Of a stretch of DNA of 64,000 nucleotides, positions 22,995-36,089 are shown piece after piece. The notes under the pieces are model-generated. The model was not told where the DNA came from and searched no databases. It was given only the letters and a program-made list of their open reading frames with translations. How positions within the stretch are numbered: position 1 is the stretch's first letter; every line of letters starts with the position of its first letter. The position numbers and the translations under genes are program-made. The stretch is from Clarkia xantiana subsp. parviflora (lineage: Eukaryota > Streptophyta > Magnoliopsida > Myrtales > Onagraceae), in contig JAPTYO010000003.1 in NCBI GenBank assembly GCA_036873135.1, positions 24,762,001 through 24,826,000 on the forward strand, written 5' to 3'.

Positions 22995-23517
22995 TATTAT
23001 TAAAATAGGTAGCACTTGTTCCTAAAGATAAAGATATAGAAAAGAAATAATAAATTAAATAGAGTACACGTTTTACCAAAAAAAAATGAATAAATACACT
23101 ATGTGTACCAAATGTATAGGGTAGGAAAGATAGATAGCACCCCGCAAACGCACTCAAAACTAATCGCACATTCAAACACATTCAAAGAATATTGTATTCT
23201 CCACACCAAACTTTAGGTATCATTATGGCGTCATTTTCTATGTAATAATAACTTATCTTATCAAATTCAAAATGATGGAGTTTAACAATATTAATAGAAT
23301 TACGTAACGGTTCATCCATTAACTAGAGTATAGAGTATACAGTAGGTTTAGGGTTTGGGAATAAAATAATATTTATAATTAGTGTTTTATTTTATAAGTA
23401 TATTCGGTACGATTATTAAATATTTTGGGTGTAAAAATAGCACGTCAAGCTCTCTAAATAAACCTCTTGCTAAAGTTTACGAATATATATATATATATAT
23501 TTTTTTTGCAAAATATA

Positions 23518-23655
23518 ATCATTTAATATAATGTATCAGTTCAACGTTTTATTATAAAAACTTTATTTTCTAAAAAAAAAAATTAATCATTTAATATGAT
23601 GTATCAGTTCAACGTTCTATTACAAAAACTTTATTTTCTAAAAAAAAAAAAACAA
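23518..23655. repeat. 68-bp tandem duplication
   Basis: ATCATTTAATATAATGTATC followed by AGTTCAACGTT, AAAACTTTATTTTCT and a poly-A run occurs at 23518 and again at 23586 with few changes. It is a simple two-copy tandem repeat in AT-rich DNA. Confidence 0.8.
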
Positions 23656-23706
23656 AAAAAATTTAAACCTTCTATTTTGATATTTATATATGGGCATTGC
23701 TAGAAA

Positions 23707-23856
23707 GTGTGAAAAAAAGTGTGAAAAAACCATAGAAAGTTAACAACTGCCACATGGCAATGCATTACATGATTCTCTTTCCAATTTATGTCAAATTGTT
23801 AACTGACATGTGGCAGTTGTTAACTTTCTATGGTTTTTTCACTCTTTTTTTCACAG
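23707..23856. repeat. 150-bp foldback MITE / hairpin
   Basis: The left arm GTGTGAAAAAAAGTGTGAAA continues through CCATAGAAAGTTAACAACTG to CCACATG. The right arm is its inverse with one or two mismatches over about 50 bp, leaving a spacer of roughly 50 bp. The whole could fold into a long hairpin. It is most simply a foldback MITE. Confidence 0.7.
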
Positions 23857-26077
23857 TTTAAGGAATTACTATTATAGGAAAAAAGATACCTACTATTATG
23901 GCATGGGGCACGCTACATCATTGGTTCATGCCTTTGAAATGACTGTCATGACCCCAACATCTCACGCACTACTCAAGATATGATAAATGATAATTTATTT
24001 GTATAGATAGAGCTTTTGCATGAAGATATGCTTTAAGCTAGTAAATTATCATCTTTAGTTAGAAGAGTTTAGGGTTTAGGATGTAAAGTTATGAGATTTC
24101 TAACCTCGAGCCTCACCGATTAATTATTTAAGTCACCGTTTTTAATCTAATGACAAACTTTTCTTCAAAGTTAAGTTTGCAGAATATAGAAAAATGCAGG
24201 ACATAATTGATAGCCTATCTAAATAATTATTATATTAGATCTATAAATATAGTGATCAAACCTAATATCTTAATTTTTTTTTAAAGGAGATTAGGGTATC
24301 ATTGTATTTTTCTTTTATATAACAGATTGTTTCCGCTTTTTTTTTTGGTCGAAAATAATAAAATTAATACCATTTTCAAAGCGACATTTAAAATTTAGGA
24401 TTTAATGAAGAACTAATTCACTTCTAAAAACACAACTCCCATTGTTTTGATGAAAAATTTCACTTTCATCACAATTCATTTTCCACTAGCTAGCTAGTTG
24501 TGCCATATGGTTCATGGTGCTCAAATGTCTTAATCAATAACATCTCACTACCAAAATGATTTTTTTTTCACAAGTGATATAGTGGAAATGAGATTACAAT
24601 TATATTTAATTTGTCTTTATACCCACGATATTTTACATGCTTGATATTTATGTAAATTTAATTAATATGTCCGACAACTAATTGCAATAAATATGATACG
24701 TTGAATAGTCAATAAAAAAAATATCACATGCATGAGTCACATAGTTTCATTTCTTCAATTTTAACGCCGATTTTAGATTAAAAAAAAAATGAAACGTAAC
24801 AATTGTTACGTTGAATAGTCATTAGCAAAAAAAAATACATAATAACTATATAACTTACACTTGAAACCGTTTTAGATTCTTTAACCCTAATAACTATAAT
24901 GATATAACTAGCTAGTTTAATTGTAAATATATCTCTGCCGATTATTTATTTCCCCCCAACAATATTTAAGTATTTCATCGATTTCCTAATCTAATAAGTA
25001 TCTAATTCTAACAAAAAGTCCGGCCACGGCCCACAACGGATAGTTTGACATTGGTACTTAAAATAACTCTCTCTAATCAAAACGTATTTAACTATAATAT
25101 TCATAATTTTATTATAATTAAATAAATAAATACATGTTGAAGTACAAAGTTGTTACTATATGAAGAACTTTGGACTATATATAGTTGATATTGTATATAT
25201 TATTATGCGTGGTTTTGTCGTACGTCTTGGAAATTATTGATCGTAACATAATATGAAAATTATTGTGTTTTTTTTTTCTCATTTTTATTTAACGAGAACG
25301 AGAGAACTTATTTATTAATGCAAGGAATTTTAGTATTTTTCTATATATGGTTTTGAGCATCAAAAACAAAATATTATCCAATCTAATTTCAACGTCATTG
25401 GGTATGACTTGATCATATTAGACGGCTAAACCTAAACCACATGTAAACCGACAACAAAATAAGTTTTTAAGAGATATATAATTAATTGAATTTTTTTTCG
25501 TAAAAAATTAATTGAGTGGTTCCATTGTATAAATAAAATAAGATTATTATTACAACAATAGAGCTCGGAAAATATATATTAATATGGTTTTATTTGGTTG
25601 GATAAATTGACTCTTAAGTAATATATTTGATTGGGCCATTTCCTAAGTAACAATACTACTAATTATTATCTAAAGAATTATAATCATGTTTGGTTTTTCT
25701 TGGTTATAAATTACAAAATTACATGTAGCAAAAATCGAAGAATTTAACGTTTAAAAGGCATCATAATGTGCTATGTCAGCAAGTTTAATAAATTAAGTAA
25801 AAATTTAAAATGGAAAATCAATAAACTTTAAACTATAAAACATAGTAGAATATGTCACATCATCAGCTTAAACGTGATAAATAATATTTTATTATTTTAT
25901 CTCTAAAAAATATAATTGTTTCCTTTAATTTATTATTTTTATAATATTATTATTATTAAATATTATAATCAAATAGTCATTTTTTTAAATAAATTAGTAT
26001 GATTTACGAACATATTTGGTTATATAAAATAGAGATGCAAATCTCTTTGTTGTTGAACTTGCACAAACTATTTTTTA
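23857..26077. other. AT-rich intergenic DNA without a recognisable gene
   Basis: No plausible exon was found on either strand. The stretch is strongly AT-rich, with short runs of A or T. A segment at about 25740-25960 (TTTCCTTTAATTTATTATTTTTATAATA core) recurs in diverged form at about 28440-28620, indicating an old dispersed repeat. Confidence 0.45.
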
Positions 26078-26949
26078 GGGTCAATATCCTGGGAGAGGTC
26101 TGAAATTTGGCCCTTGTTAATTTGAGAGGTCTGAAGATTGAAATGGTGATAACTGAGGTCTGAAGTTTGGACTTGTAGATAATAGAGGTCTCCGTTAAAT
26201 CTGACGGAAATTGGTCATGTGCATTGCATTTGACCAGAAATAAAATAAAATTCCAAAAATACCCTTCTTGCATCTCACATGATTGAATGAAAAGACGAAA
26301 ATGCCCTTAAGGCCACCACCCAACTCCAGCCACCCCCACGGCTCCGGCCGGCCACCACCCAACTCCGGCGACCACCACTCACAATTCCGACGAGCGCCAC
26401 CCAACACCGACGACCGCCACCACGGCTCAAATCGGAGCCACAAAGCTCCGATCGGAGCTCGGTGGCTCCGATTTGGGGCCATAGAGCTCCAAATAGGAGC
26501 CACAGAGCTCCGTTCGGAGCCACCGAGCTCCGATCGGAGCCACCGAGCTCCGATCGGAGCCACCGAGCTCCGATCGGAGCTTTGTGGCTCCGATTTGGGC
26601 CCAATTAGGTCCGTGGTGGCGGTCGTCGGAGTTGTAAGTGGTGGTCGCCAGAGTGGGTGGTGGCCGGCCGGAGCCGTGGTGGTGGCCGGAGTTGGATTAG
26701 GTTTAAATTATGGACAGGGGTATTTTTGTCATTTCATCTTTATATTAATTAAACTTTTTATTAATTCAAATATTACAAAAGGGTATTTTTGACATTTCAC
26801 ACGGTTCTGTTAAATTTGATATAAAATTTGGACGGAAAACCTAAAAATCACAAAGTCCAAACTTCAGACCTCAGTTATCACCATTTCAATCTTCAGACCT
26901 CTCAAATTAACAAGGGCCAAACTTCAGACCTCTCCCAGGTTATTGACCC
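26078..26949. mobile_element. MULE-like element, family A (872 bp)
   Basis: Nearly perfect 100-bp inverted repeats: the left begins GGGTCAATATCCTGGGAGAG, the right is the inverse of GGGTCAATAACCTGGGAGAG. Both continue with repeated GAGGTCTGAAG phrases. A perfect 9-bp duplication TATTTTTTA flanks it (26069-26077 and 26950-26958). The high identity of the ends suggests recent activity. The centre is GC-rich and repetitive (see 26435). No transposase is encoded. A relative lies at 58936. Confidence 0.9.
26435..26600. repeat. GC-rich 20-bp palindromic array inside the MULE
   Basis: Tandem units of about 20 bp built on GAGCTCCGATCGGAGCCACC repeat four or more times, flanked by variants with CGATTTGGGG. 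Each unit contains the perfect palindrome GCTCCGATCGGAGC. The array creates long open frames on both strands with an arginine/serine/proline bias; these are artefacts of the repeat. Confidence 0.8.
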
Positions 26950-29152
26950 TATTTTTTACGATGGATTGTTCTATAATCAAAATTCTCCTTATTTATCATC
27001 AGTATTGTCGCTCTAAACTTGTTTTGGGCACATTTTTACATGGCTGCTTAAACGCCGGGTGCACGCAGAAAATGGTTTCTGTGCGCCCTTATAGAGACGG
27101 ATCTTGGGCCTTTGTATCAAAGAGGGATTTTAGGCCCAATCAATAAAACTAGTATTTCAGGCCTAAAAGTAAAGTCTCCTTCCTGACCTGCACTTTTGGG
27201 CCTAGCTATAAATGTGGGCTTAAGGCCCATACTAAAAGCCCTTTATAAGTTGTTGGGACGGAAAAGGCCATTCATTAAGATATTGGGCCGAAAAAGTATC
27301 ATTTGAATTTATTTCATATGGTTGGCCAAAAAAAAAAAAAATTATTTCATATGCGTAAATTTCTTTATTTTATTATTATTCTTAGACTATCCAAAAAAAT
27401 ATATTTTATTATTGGAATGTAATAAATATTATATATATATATATGCCATCATTTTCAAAGTTTAATTTATAAATTCACAACCGAGCAAAGAAGTGCAAAT
27501 TCACATCTAAAAACATATATATATTGGCCAAGAAAATTCACATATATATTGGAAGAGTTCCAACTTTGCCAAACAAATTTATATACATACTTTTTATATA
27601 TTAACCCGTTATCTTGGTTAATTTTGAAAAAAAAAATATGAGTTTAAGGACTATGTTTATATTATTTATAAACAGTTTTTTGTTGTTGTTGTTAATTGTT
27701 AATTTTAATAAGTAAACGAGGTTAGGAACTATTTTAAAAATTTGTAACGGAACATTGATGTATTTTTATGATGAATTAAAAAAATATGTTGAAGACTATT
27801 TTTTATATATTTTTAAAATCCTAAAATAAAATTTGATAAATTAAGTGAAAGGGACTGATTTCGGGTTTTGGTGAAAATATGGGCAATACTTAGTAAATAT
27901 AACTTAAATAGTGTTATTTCTCTCATCTTTGCAAACGTGTGGGCCAAAGTAGAATACTTCCAATTTTCCTTTTAAGTATCGGTAGCATTTTGACGCTATA
28001 CGTGTATATACCCGGCTGACGTACAAGCCCCCCAAAATGAATAAAATTGGGTGTTTTTGACTCATTTTTTTTTATAGAGGCGTGAAAGCCGGGTGTACAC
28101 AGAAAATGGCTTCCGTGCGCCCAGAATAGAGACGGCTCTTGGGCTAAGTCTCCTTTAGGCCCTGTACTCTTGGGCCAATCTTTTCAGACCACAAACATTG
28201 GGCCACTCATTAAAACTAATATTTCATGCCTAAATAAAATATTTTTTTTGCAATATTATTATACAATTCAGGCCGGGAAGATTAATGCTATAGCCCACCA
28301 AACAAATAATTGGGCAAATTATCGTTTACTTTATTATTTATTTTTATAAAATAAGAGTTTTGAATTATATTATTGATTCATGTTTACCATTATACTTCAT
28401 ATATAATTTAAAAATTATAATTATAATTTTGTTTGATGAAGTTAAAAATGTTATCTAACAAAAATCAATGAATTTAAGCGTTAAAACGCACAAAAATCAA
28501 TTAATCATGCTACATCAATTTACATGTTATTAAATAATAATTTATAATTTTAATCTCTATAAAAATATATAATGGTTTCCTTTAATTTACTATAATATTT
28601 TATTATTATTATTGAATATCTCATAATAAAAGAGTTATAACTTTTTATAAGATACTCTAATTTATAGAAACATTTTATGTGAAAGTAGAGATAAATCCTT
28701 ATGAATGTCACATGATCATATATTTTTTACTTACGTACACCACTAAAAAAAATAATTACAAACAAGATAAATATGTCATTTTAATGTGTTGATTTAAAAA
28801 GACGAATTTCCGAGTCAATTCTATTATAACATAAATTTTCATAAGTAGAATCTCATGCAAAAGACGAATAACTTGAATATAACTAAGTGAATATATATAA
28901 TTAAAATGTATTATTTAACATGAAAATCTCTACTAGATGTTATAGGAGTTTAATTAACACCATGATATATATTTTTTTTTTGTGACATCACTTTACAAGA
29001 GGAAAAAGAAAAAAGAGAGAATTGGAAAGCTAAAAGATCATATATATTAGTTAACTAGACATAGAGGAGGGAGACTATGGGGAATAATACTTACTTTAAG
29101 AAAAAGCCAACAATTAAAGGGATTAATTAAAGGCTGTTATAATTATTTCTAT
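26950..29152. other. AT-rich intergenic DNA with a duplicated GGGCC-rich segment
   Basis: There is no gene. A segment with GCCGGGTG, CAGAAAATGG, GTGCGCCC and ATAGAGACGG blocks, followed by several TTGGGCC motifs, occurs at about 27047-27240 and again at 28082-28250. The rest is AT-rich. The last few hundred bases are the 3' flank of the leftward transporter gene ending at 29153. Confidence 0.45.
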
Positions 29153-32100
29153 TCAGACAGGGATGGATTCCACTGCCTCTTTTCCTTTCTTGCTTTCTTT
29201 CTCTTCTCTGATTCTCCCCCAAAGAGCAAAGTAGAGGCCTCCCACCATTAAAGCTGCTCCACCTAATCTGCAACAATTTTCAATCACAAAAGTTAATCAT
29301 CAACCTATATATACCTAGCTAGGGTTCTTTAACCTCAACTTTGCATAAAGAAAAATAAAACTAATGTCTCAAACTATTTGTTATTTAACCAAATGTCTTG
29401 TGGAAATTAAAAAAAAAAAAAAAAAAAACTATTCATATCCGATCATTATTTCTGGTTTTTTTCCTATGCGGTCACAAACAATATGCTTGTGATACTCATT
29501 TTTTAAATATTTTTCTATTGCTCTAAAGTGAATCTCATAGAAAATTGATATTATTAATAGTATGATACAAATATTAGGTGTAGTTTAAAAAAAAATTATA
29601 CATTTAAAGTTTTATCTATATTACAATTAAGTCCACTCTAGTAGTAAAACAAAGCAAAAATATGATACTTTACAAATATGGTAGAAAAACCCATTATTTC
29701 CATCCCAAAAGTTAACCATCAACCTACGTATCTAGCTTTTGAAGAAAAAAAACCCTACATATCTAGCTAGGGTTATTTAACTTCTACTATAAAGAAAACT
29801 AAAACTACTTTACTATAGGAATTGTGAAATCCACACACCAATGTATGTAATTTTTTTTTTTTCATGTATCATGGCGTAGTGGTTTATCATTTATCCCTTC
29901 CTTAACGGGATGTCTCAGATTCGAGTTCTAAGAATGAAAAAAAGTATTCATTTCCAATTCATTACGGGTGTGTAAATATTTTAATTAATTTAGTGTAAAT
30001 ACCAATTTTATGGAATAATATTATTACATCTATATGCTATAATTTAGTATAGAGTTTAATAGATACCTTCCCCAGAAAAGGGTTTCCTTCCATATGAGAG
30101 TGGAGAAAACAGCAGTGATGACAAGAGCTAAAGGAGTGAAGAGAACAGTAAATACAGGTCCTTTATTCTCAATTGCCCAAACTTGAAGCCAATATGTGAT
30201 TCCTGTCACTACCACTCCCTGCAACCATATTTGATTAATATAATTTTAATTAACTTCACTAATCATAATTTAAAAGATAACTATCTATATGAGAGAAAAA
30301 CTCTAAGAGCCAGAATTTTTTTTTAAATATAAATAAAATAATAATTGGTCAAAAAGACATAATTTGTTTGGTTGAACCAAATGGATTGAAAGGACAGTAT
30401 CTTTTTGAACTTTAATAATTAAATACAAATTCTCTTGAATCTAATCATTGATTAAGATAAGAGTAAATCTTTAAAATGTGAAATTTCTTGTGAAATTTCA
30501 ATAGAAAGTAAGAAAGAGAAAATAAATGAACAAATGTATTGGTTCTTGGTGGGACCCTATATCACTTTCTAGGGAAATTTCACAAGAAATTTCACAGGTT
30601 ATAGCATAGCCCTTAAGATAATAAATGATAGAAGAGCAGCAGCTGTATGGTTAAATTTCTTATTGCTTAAGTTACTAAAGTTTTTTTTTTTATTCGGTCG
30701 GCCAAAATCACACTAATTAATTATTTAAATTAGTGATTATAAATATTTTTTAATTATCAGAACCAGTGTTATCAGAACCGGACCGGACCGGCGGTCGGAC
30801 CGGAACCCTCACCGGTCCGGTTTGCTTATTTCCGGAGGATGTAAGCGAACCCGGTTCTGAAGTCCGGTTTTCACCGAACCGGCCGGTTTTGGGCGAACCG
30901 GGCGGTTCACCGGTTCGCCGGTTCGGACTCTTTTCATTAAAAAAAAAATTAAAAAAAAAAATTAAAAAAAAAAATTAAAAAAAAAAAATTAAAATTTTTT
31001 TAGGGTAAACTTATAGAGAGGCAGGCCCCGATCCGGACTGAAACCTACAGAAGGGTTAACTTACAAAGAGGATATGCAAATTTGCATTTTTTTTTACTAA
31101 AACCGGTCGGACCCGGTTCGGACCGGGTCCGACCGGCCGAACCGGGAACCGGTGGCCCTGCCGGTTCAGGCCCCGGTTCGGTTCTGATAACACTGATCAG
31201 AACTTCTGCTCCATATCTCTCTAATTAAATAAAAGAAGCACTAGGCCTCAGTGTTATCAGAACCGGACCGGACCGGAACCGGACCCCTCACCGGTCCGGT
31301 TTGCTTATTTCCGGAGGATGTAAGCGAACCCGGTTCTGAAGTCCGGTTTTCACCGAACCGGCCGGTTTTGGGCGAACCGGGCGGTTCACCGGTTCGCCGG
31401 TTCGGACTCTTTTCATTAAAAAAAATTAAAAAAAAATTAAAAAAAAAATTAAAAGTTTTTTAGGGTAAACTTATAGAGAGGCAGGCCCCGATCCGGACTA
31501 AAACCTACAGAAGGGTTAACTTACAAAGAGGATATGCAAATTTGCATTTTTTTTTACTAAAACCGGTCGGACCCGGTTCGGACCGGGTACGACCGGCCGA
31601 ACCGGGAACCGGTGGCCCTGCCGGTTCAGGCCCCGGTCCGGTTCTGATAACACTGCTAGGCCTTCTTAATTTATAAAGTGCAAAGATGTAAATATATTAA
31701 AAATAATTACTTTCTTTTTTTGGATTAAAGCATAGCTACATATAGGTAGTGGAGTGCTCTAGGTAGTGCATAATCATATATATATATATATATATGTGTC
31801 AAATAAAATATATTTTATTATCTATAAAATCGAGACGCATAAACTGAGCTCAAGGTGGCAGTCAAATCTGATATATCAGAAGAACACTAGTGATCAAATA
31901 ATTCACTAGCTAGCTATATATATAGGGGGGTTGAATATTCATGATGCTACTATATATATATATATATAACATTCATGATGCTACTATATATATATATAGT
32001 GGTTATTTGCTGATTATGCATGCACAAACCCTAATGCTTCCATGCCATGCACTCAAATATATATATATATATATATATACTAGTTATTAACGCGTGCGTT

Positions 32101-35100
32101 GCACGCGCATCGATTATTTAAATTTCAAGATATATAATATATATTAAGTTTACTAATATTTATAATTAATTAAAATAAAATATGTGCAAGTTGATTCGTT
32201 GTGAGAAACGAATATATGTGATAGAGAAGAGTGACATAACGTAATTCAAAACATGAGAAAGAGAAGAGGATAATTAAGTAAAAAATTAACTAATGTCTTC
32301 AGTTACGGTACTAAGTTAGCCTTATAGTTAGATATATAAATAAGTTGGGTTGAGCATTACGTTGGTCATTAACAGCTCAATTGTATCTAACTCATCAATT
32401 TGAGGTGTCAAGAATGTAAACTTGTTCTTAACTACTTAGAGTCATCAATGGACAAATTTGACCTATACAGACGTAATTATATACAATATCACAATACCAA
32501 CAAAATTTGATTTAACAATAAAGATAAAATTAAATCACAAAAATATAAAGTTTAGACTTGAATTTACAAAATATTTAGTTAACATTAATTAGGTTGTACA
32601 CAATGTGATTGGATTAACAAATAGAAGAACTAAATTAATAGTTTGAGTCCATAAATATTGGGCGATGAGTAAAATGTTATTTGTACGAGGTCAAACTTTA
32701 AGAACCACATTTCACCCATATTTTGACTTGTTATATATATAATTTGGTAAGTGGCTGATCTATGTGATAGAAAAATCTCAACAAGTGGAATATATATCAC
32801 TCGATCTATATAATTCGTTGAATAAATTTTTTTACATGTATCCAAAATTTGAACGGAATGAGTATGATAGGGCTGACTTAAATTGATATGAATATTGGAT
32901 TGTTAGTTAATTATAATTAATATGACATGCCGACTAAGCGACTTAAAAGAATAACAAAATTTAAATAATGATTTAGTAATAATATTAAAGATAAATAAAT
33001 GTTTCTCAAATATAGTAATGACTAAATTATTAATTTTATAAAATATAGGAATTAAATATAATATATTTGTTGTTAATAAAATGAAAATGTATCAAAGATG
33101 CCTATTGGGGGTGAGGACCAAACACAAATAATATAATAATATATATATATATAGGTTAATTATGAAATTGCGGCATGAAGTTTGGACATTTGAACAAACT
33201 GCTAGCTGGAGTTCTTTTTAGACAATTTGCTTGTTCAAGTTTCGCTTGTGGACAAAACACTAAATTCGTCTAATCTGCACAGAAGCATCACGTGGCTTAA
33301 AGAAAAATTGAGAAACTGACCTAAAATGACATAATTACCTTAAAGAAAAGAAGATTCTTAAGATACTTCTCATGCTATGATAGAACAGTGTAATTTTGTT
33401 TATGTAGATGTTTATGAATCATTATGTGAAGGACGGAAATTCCGTTAATTTAGAGCAGTTTTATCATTTTTCTTTAAACACATGCAAATCGCATGGACTA
33501 ATTCCCATATTATACAAAATATTTAACAGGTCTAGCAATTTCTACACAAACGGAATATGAACTACTAAAATATTATAAAAAAAAAAAAAAAACTTGAATT
33601 AACAATTCGTCCGGGTGACCAAACTTCAATTAGTAATTTTGATAATTAAGAATATATATATATATATAATATAATATGTATGAGTTTAAAGTGAACTTAC
33701 ACAATAAACCACAGAGAGAAGATTAATGTCCCAACCAAGCTTCCATGCAGATGGGATTCTCTCCACGGCAACCGCCCACAAAGCCGACTGCATGCAGCTG
33801 AAGAAACATTGCAGTGCCGTCAGTCGCAACTTTGCAGGATACTGCTTTAAAATTGGACTCTGCATCATTTTTAATTATAACCCATTAATTAGTTTTTTTT
33901 AAATAAATATAAATTTTCTCCGGTTTATATACTCTCTAAATTTTCAAATTTCTAAATGATATCAGAACACAGATGAACTACAAAGTCTTGAATCTTGGCG
34001 CCAATGCTTTAAAAAAAATTAAACCTCAACTCGTGAAGAGTTCAGAGAAAACGAAAAGCATCTGATGACCCAGTTACTAGAAATTGCAAGTGGAGCTGCT
34101 ACAACATGCGAAACATGTGAATTCCATGCGATTCATTCCCTTTAAAATCATTGTAAATAATATAATAATAATTAAAGGTATTCATGCTCATAAACAAAGT
34201 CACATGACACTTGTATGATGGATGTTGCATGAATAAGCATTTCTACAAAAAAAAAAATTACAACTCATTAACTTACACTATATACTTACAACTAACTAAT
34301 TTAAGTACTTATATACTCACTAAACTCTAGACTTATAATCCGTTAATTTAAGCTTTTAAGTTATATATGCTCTAAAGACCAATATATATACATATACCAA
34401 TATATATATACCTGGAGAATGAGCCATAAAGACCAAAGAGTGTTAGACGAAAGCATGAGGAGCGAACCCTTGATCCACTCCCTTGAGTTGTTGGCGGGGT
34501 CCACAATTGTCGTGTTGTGCCACGTCATCATCTTTAGGGGAGGACCCCTTAAGAAAGCAAACACTAGGGCTCCTGAAACCCCTGCAATGGACCCCACCAC
34601 TTTGGCTATCCCATGAACTTGCTTTATGGAAATGCTCTCCATCCTATAAAATAAATAGATAATATAATCTTTGGTTAATTGGTGTTTTGGTGCAAAATAA
34701 ATACATATAGCTTTTGTTTTACGAACAAACAAAAACCACTAATTAAGTAATTATGAGAAGTCAAGATTCGTATCTTTATGAATGTTTCTGGTTATCCAGA
34801 AACTAGGATAGTTAAAGTTAATTAATTTATGTCTAATTGTATTAAGATTTTAGAACTTTATGCACTTTAGATTGTTTTTCACTTCTCTTTATTACCAAAA
34901 AAAAAATTGACTAAGTTATTGTTAAAGAATTATGAAGACATGCATAAATTGCAAATTTTCTCAAGCTCAGCTAGTAAATTCAAATTTTCGCATAATTCAA
35001 CTAGTAAATTGCAAATTTATTCCACCGGGAGAAGTCAAGATTCGTGCGTTTATGGATGTTTCTGGCCATCCAGAAACTCGGATAGTTAAAGTTAATTAAT

Positions 35101-36021
35101 TTATGTCTAACTGTATTAAGACTTTAGTACTTTACACACTTTAGATTGTTTTTCACTTCCATTTATTGCCAAAAAAAAATTTGACTAAGTTATTGTTAAA
35201 TAATTATGAAGACATGCACATGCTATCATAATTCGGCTAATAAATTGCAAATTTTCTCAAGCTCAACTAGTAAATTCAAATTTTCGCATATTTTCACATA
35301 ATTCAACTAGCTAGTAAATTGCAAATTCTCAAAGGTCCAGTTAGAAATTTGAAAAAAAAAAAAAAAAAAAAAAAACTGAGCAAAATAACGCATGAAGTTT
35401 CCTTAAACTATGTGTAATTAGTGGTTCAACACGTCAGCCTTAACTAAGAAGTCGGAAGTTAGTTTTAACCCCCGCCCGCTGAGACTCTGGAAATTGGAAA
35501 AAAAAAATTATTGCCAGCATTTTACCCATTTACAGCTGACCTAGTACGAGTGGAAATTAGTCTAAATGAGTGTGGAGTAAGTATACTACAGGTGCTCTGT
35601 GAACAATTTTTCTATGAAAAGGTTTAACTTAATAGTTAATATGTTAATTATTAGTCATATATATATATATACTTACCTTAATAGGAGAGCGAAAATGAAA
35701 GTGATGGCCGGGATAGTGTTCGTGGTGGCTGCCGCAAAAGTAGCCGAGGTGTACTTTATTGCTATGCAGTAGAGATTCAAACTCAACGTAAGCCTGAACA
35801 TATGTAATTAATTAATTAATTTCCTCATTATCATTAATTAATAATAATACCATAAATAAGTTAAACTACAGTTATTTCAGTTACTTTACCCGCTGAAAGA
35901 AACTAAGAAGATCTTGCAGAGCAGTCCATATGACATGGGAGCACACTTGTTACTGCATGCAAAATCATAATCAACCACAAAAGCATGACCCTCACCAAAC
36001 ATAAAATAAATAAATATTGTA

Positions 36022-36089
<68 letters not shown>

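Noticed and set aside
22992..23020. Helitron 5' end TCTATTATTAAAATAGG
   Set aside because: TATTATTAA here is the right target duplication of the MULE at 22039, so the resemblance is accidental.
26195..26792. Open frames of 109-169 codons on both strands
   Set aside because: They read through the GATCGGAGC array of a MULE-like element; composition is a repeat artefact.
29862..29935. A tRNA gene suggested by A- and B-box-like motifs
   Set aside because: No cloverleaf can be formed and the B box is degenerate; a SINE fits better.
30766..31463. Two 70-codon frames starting LSEPDRTG
   Set aside because: They are the terminal sequence of the hAT MITEs, also found at 45259; not genes.
34361..34732. 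A 123-codon frame with its own start inside WAT1
   Set aside because: It is exon 4 of the transporter read through both of its introns; the splice sites at 34643 and 34412 fit the family.
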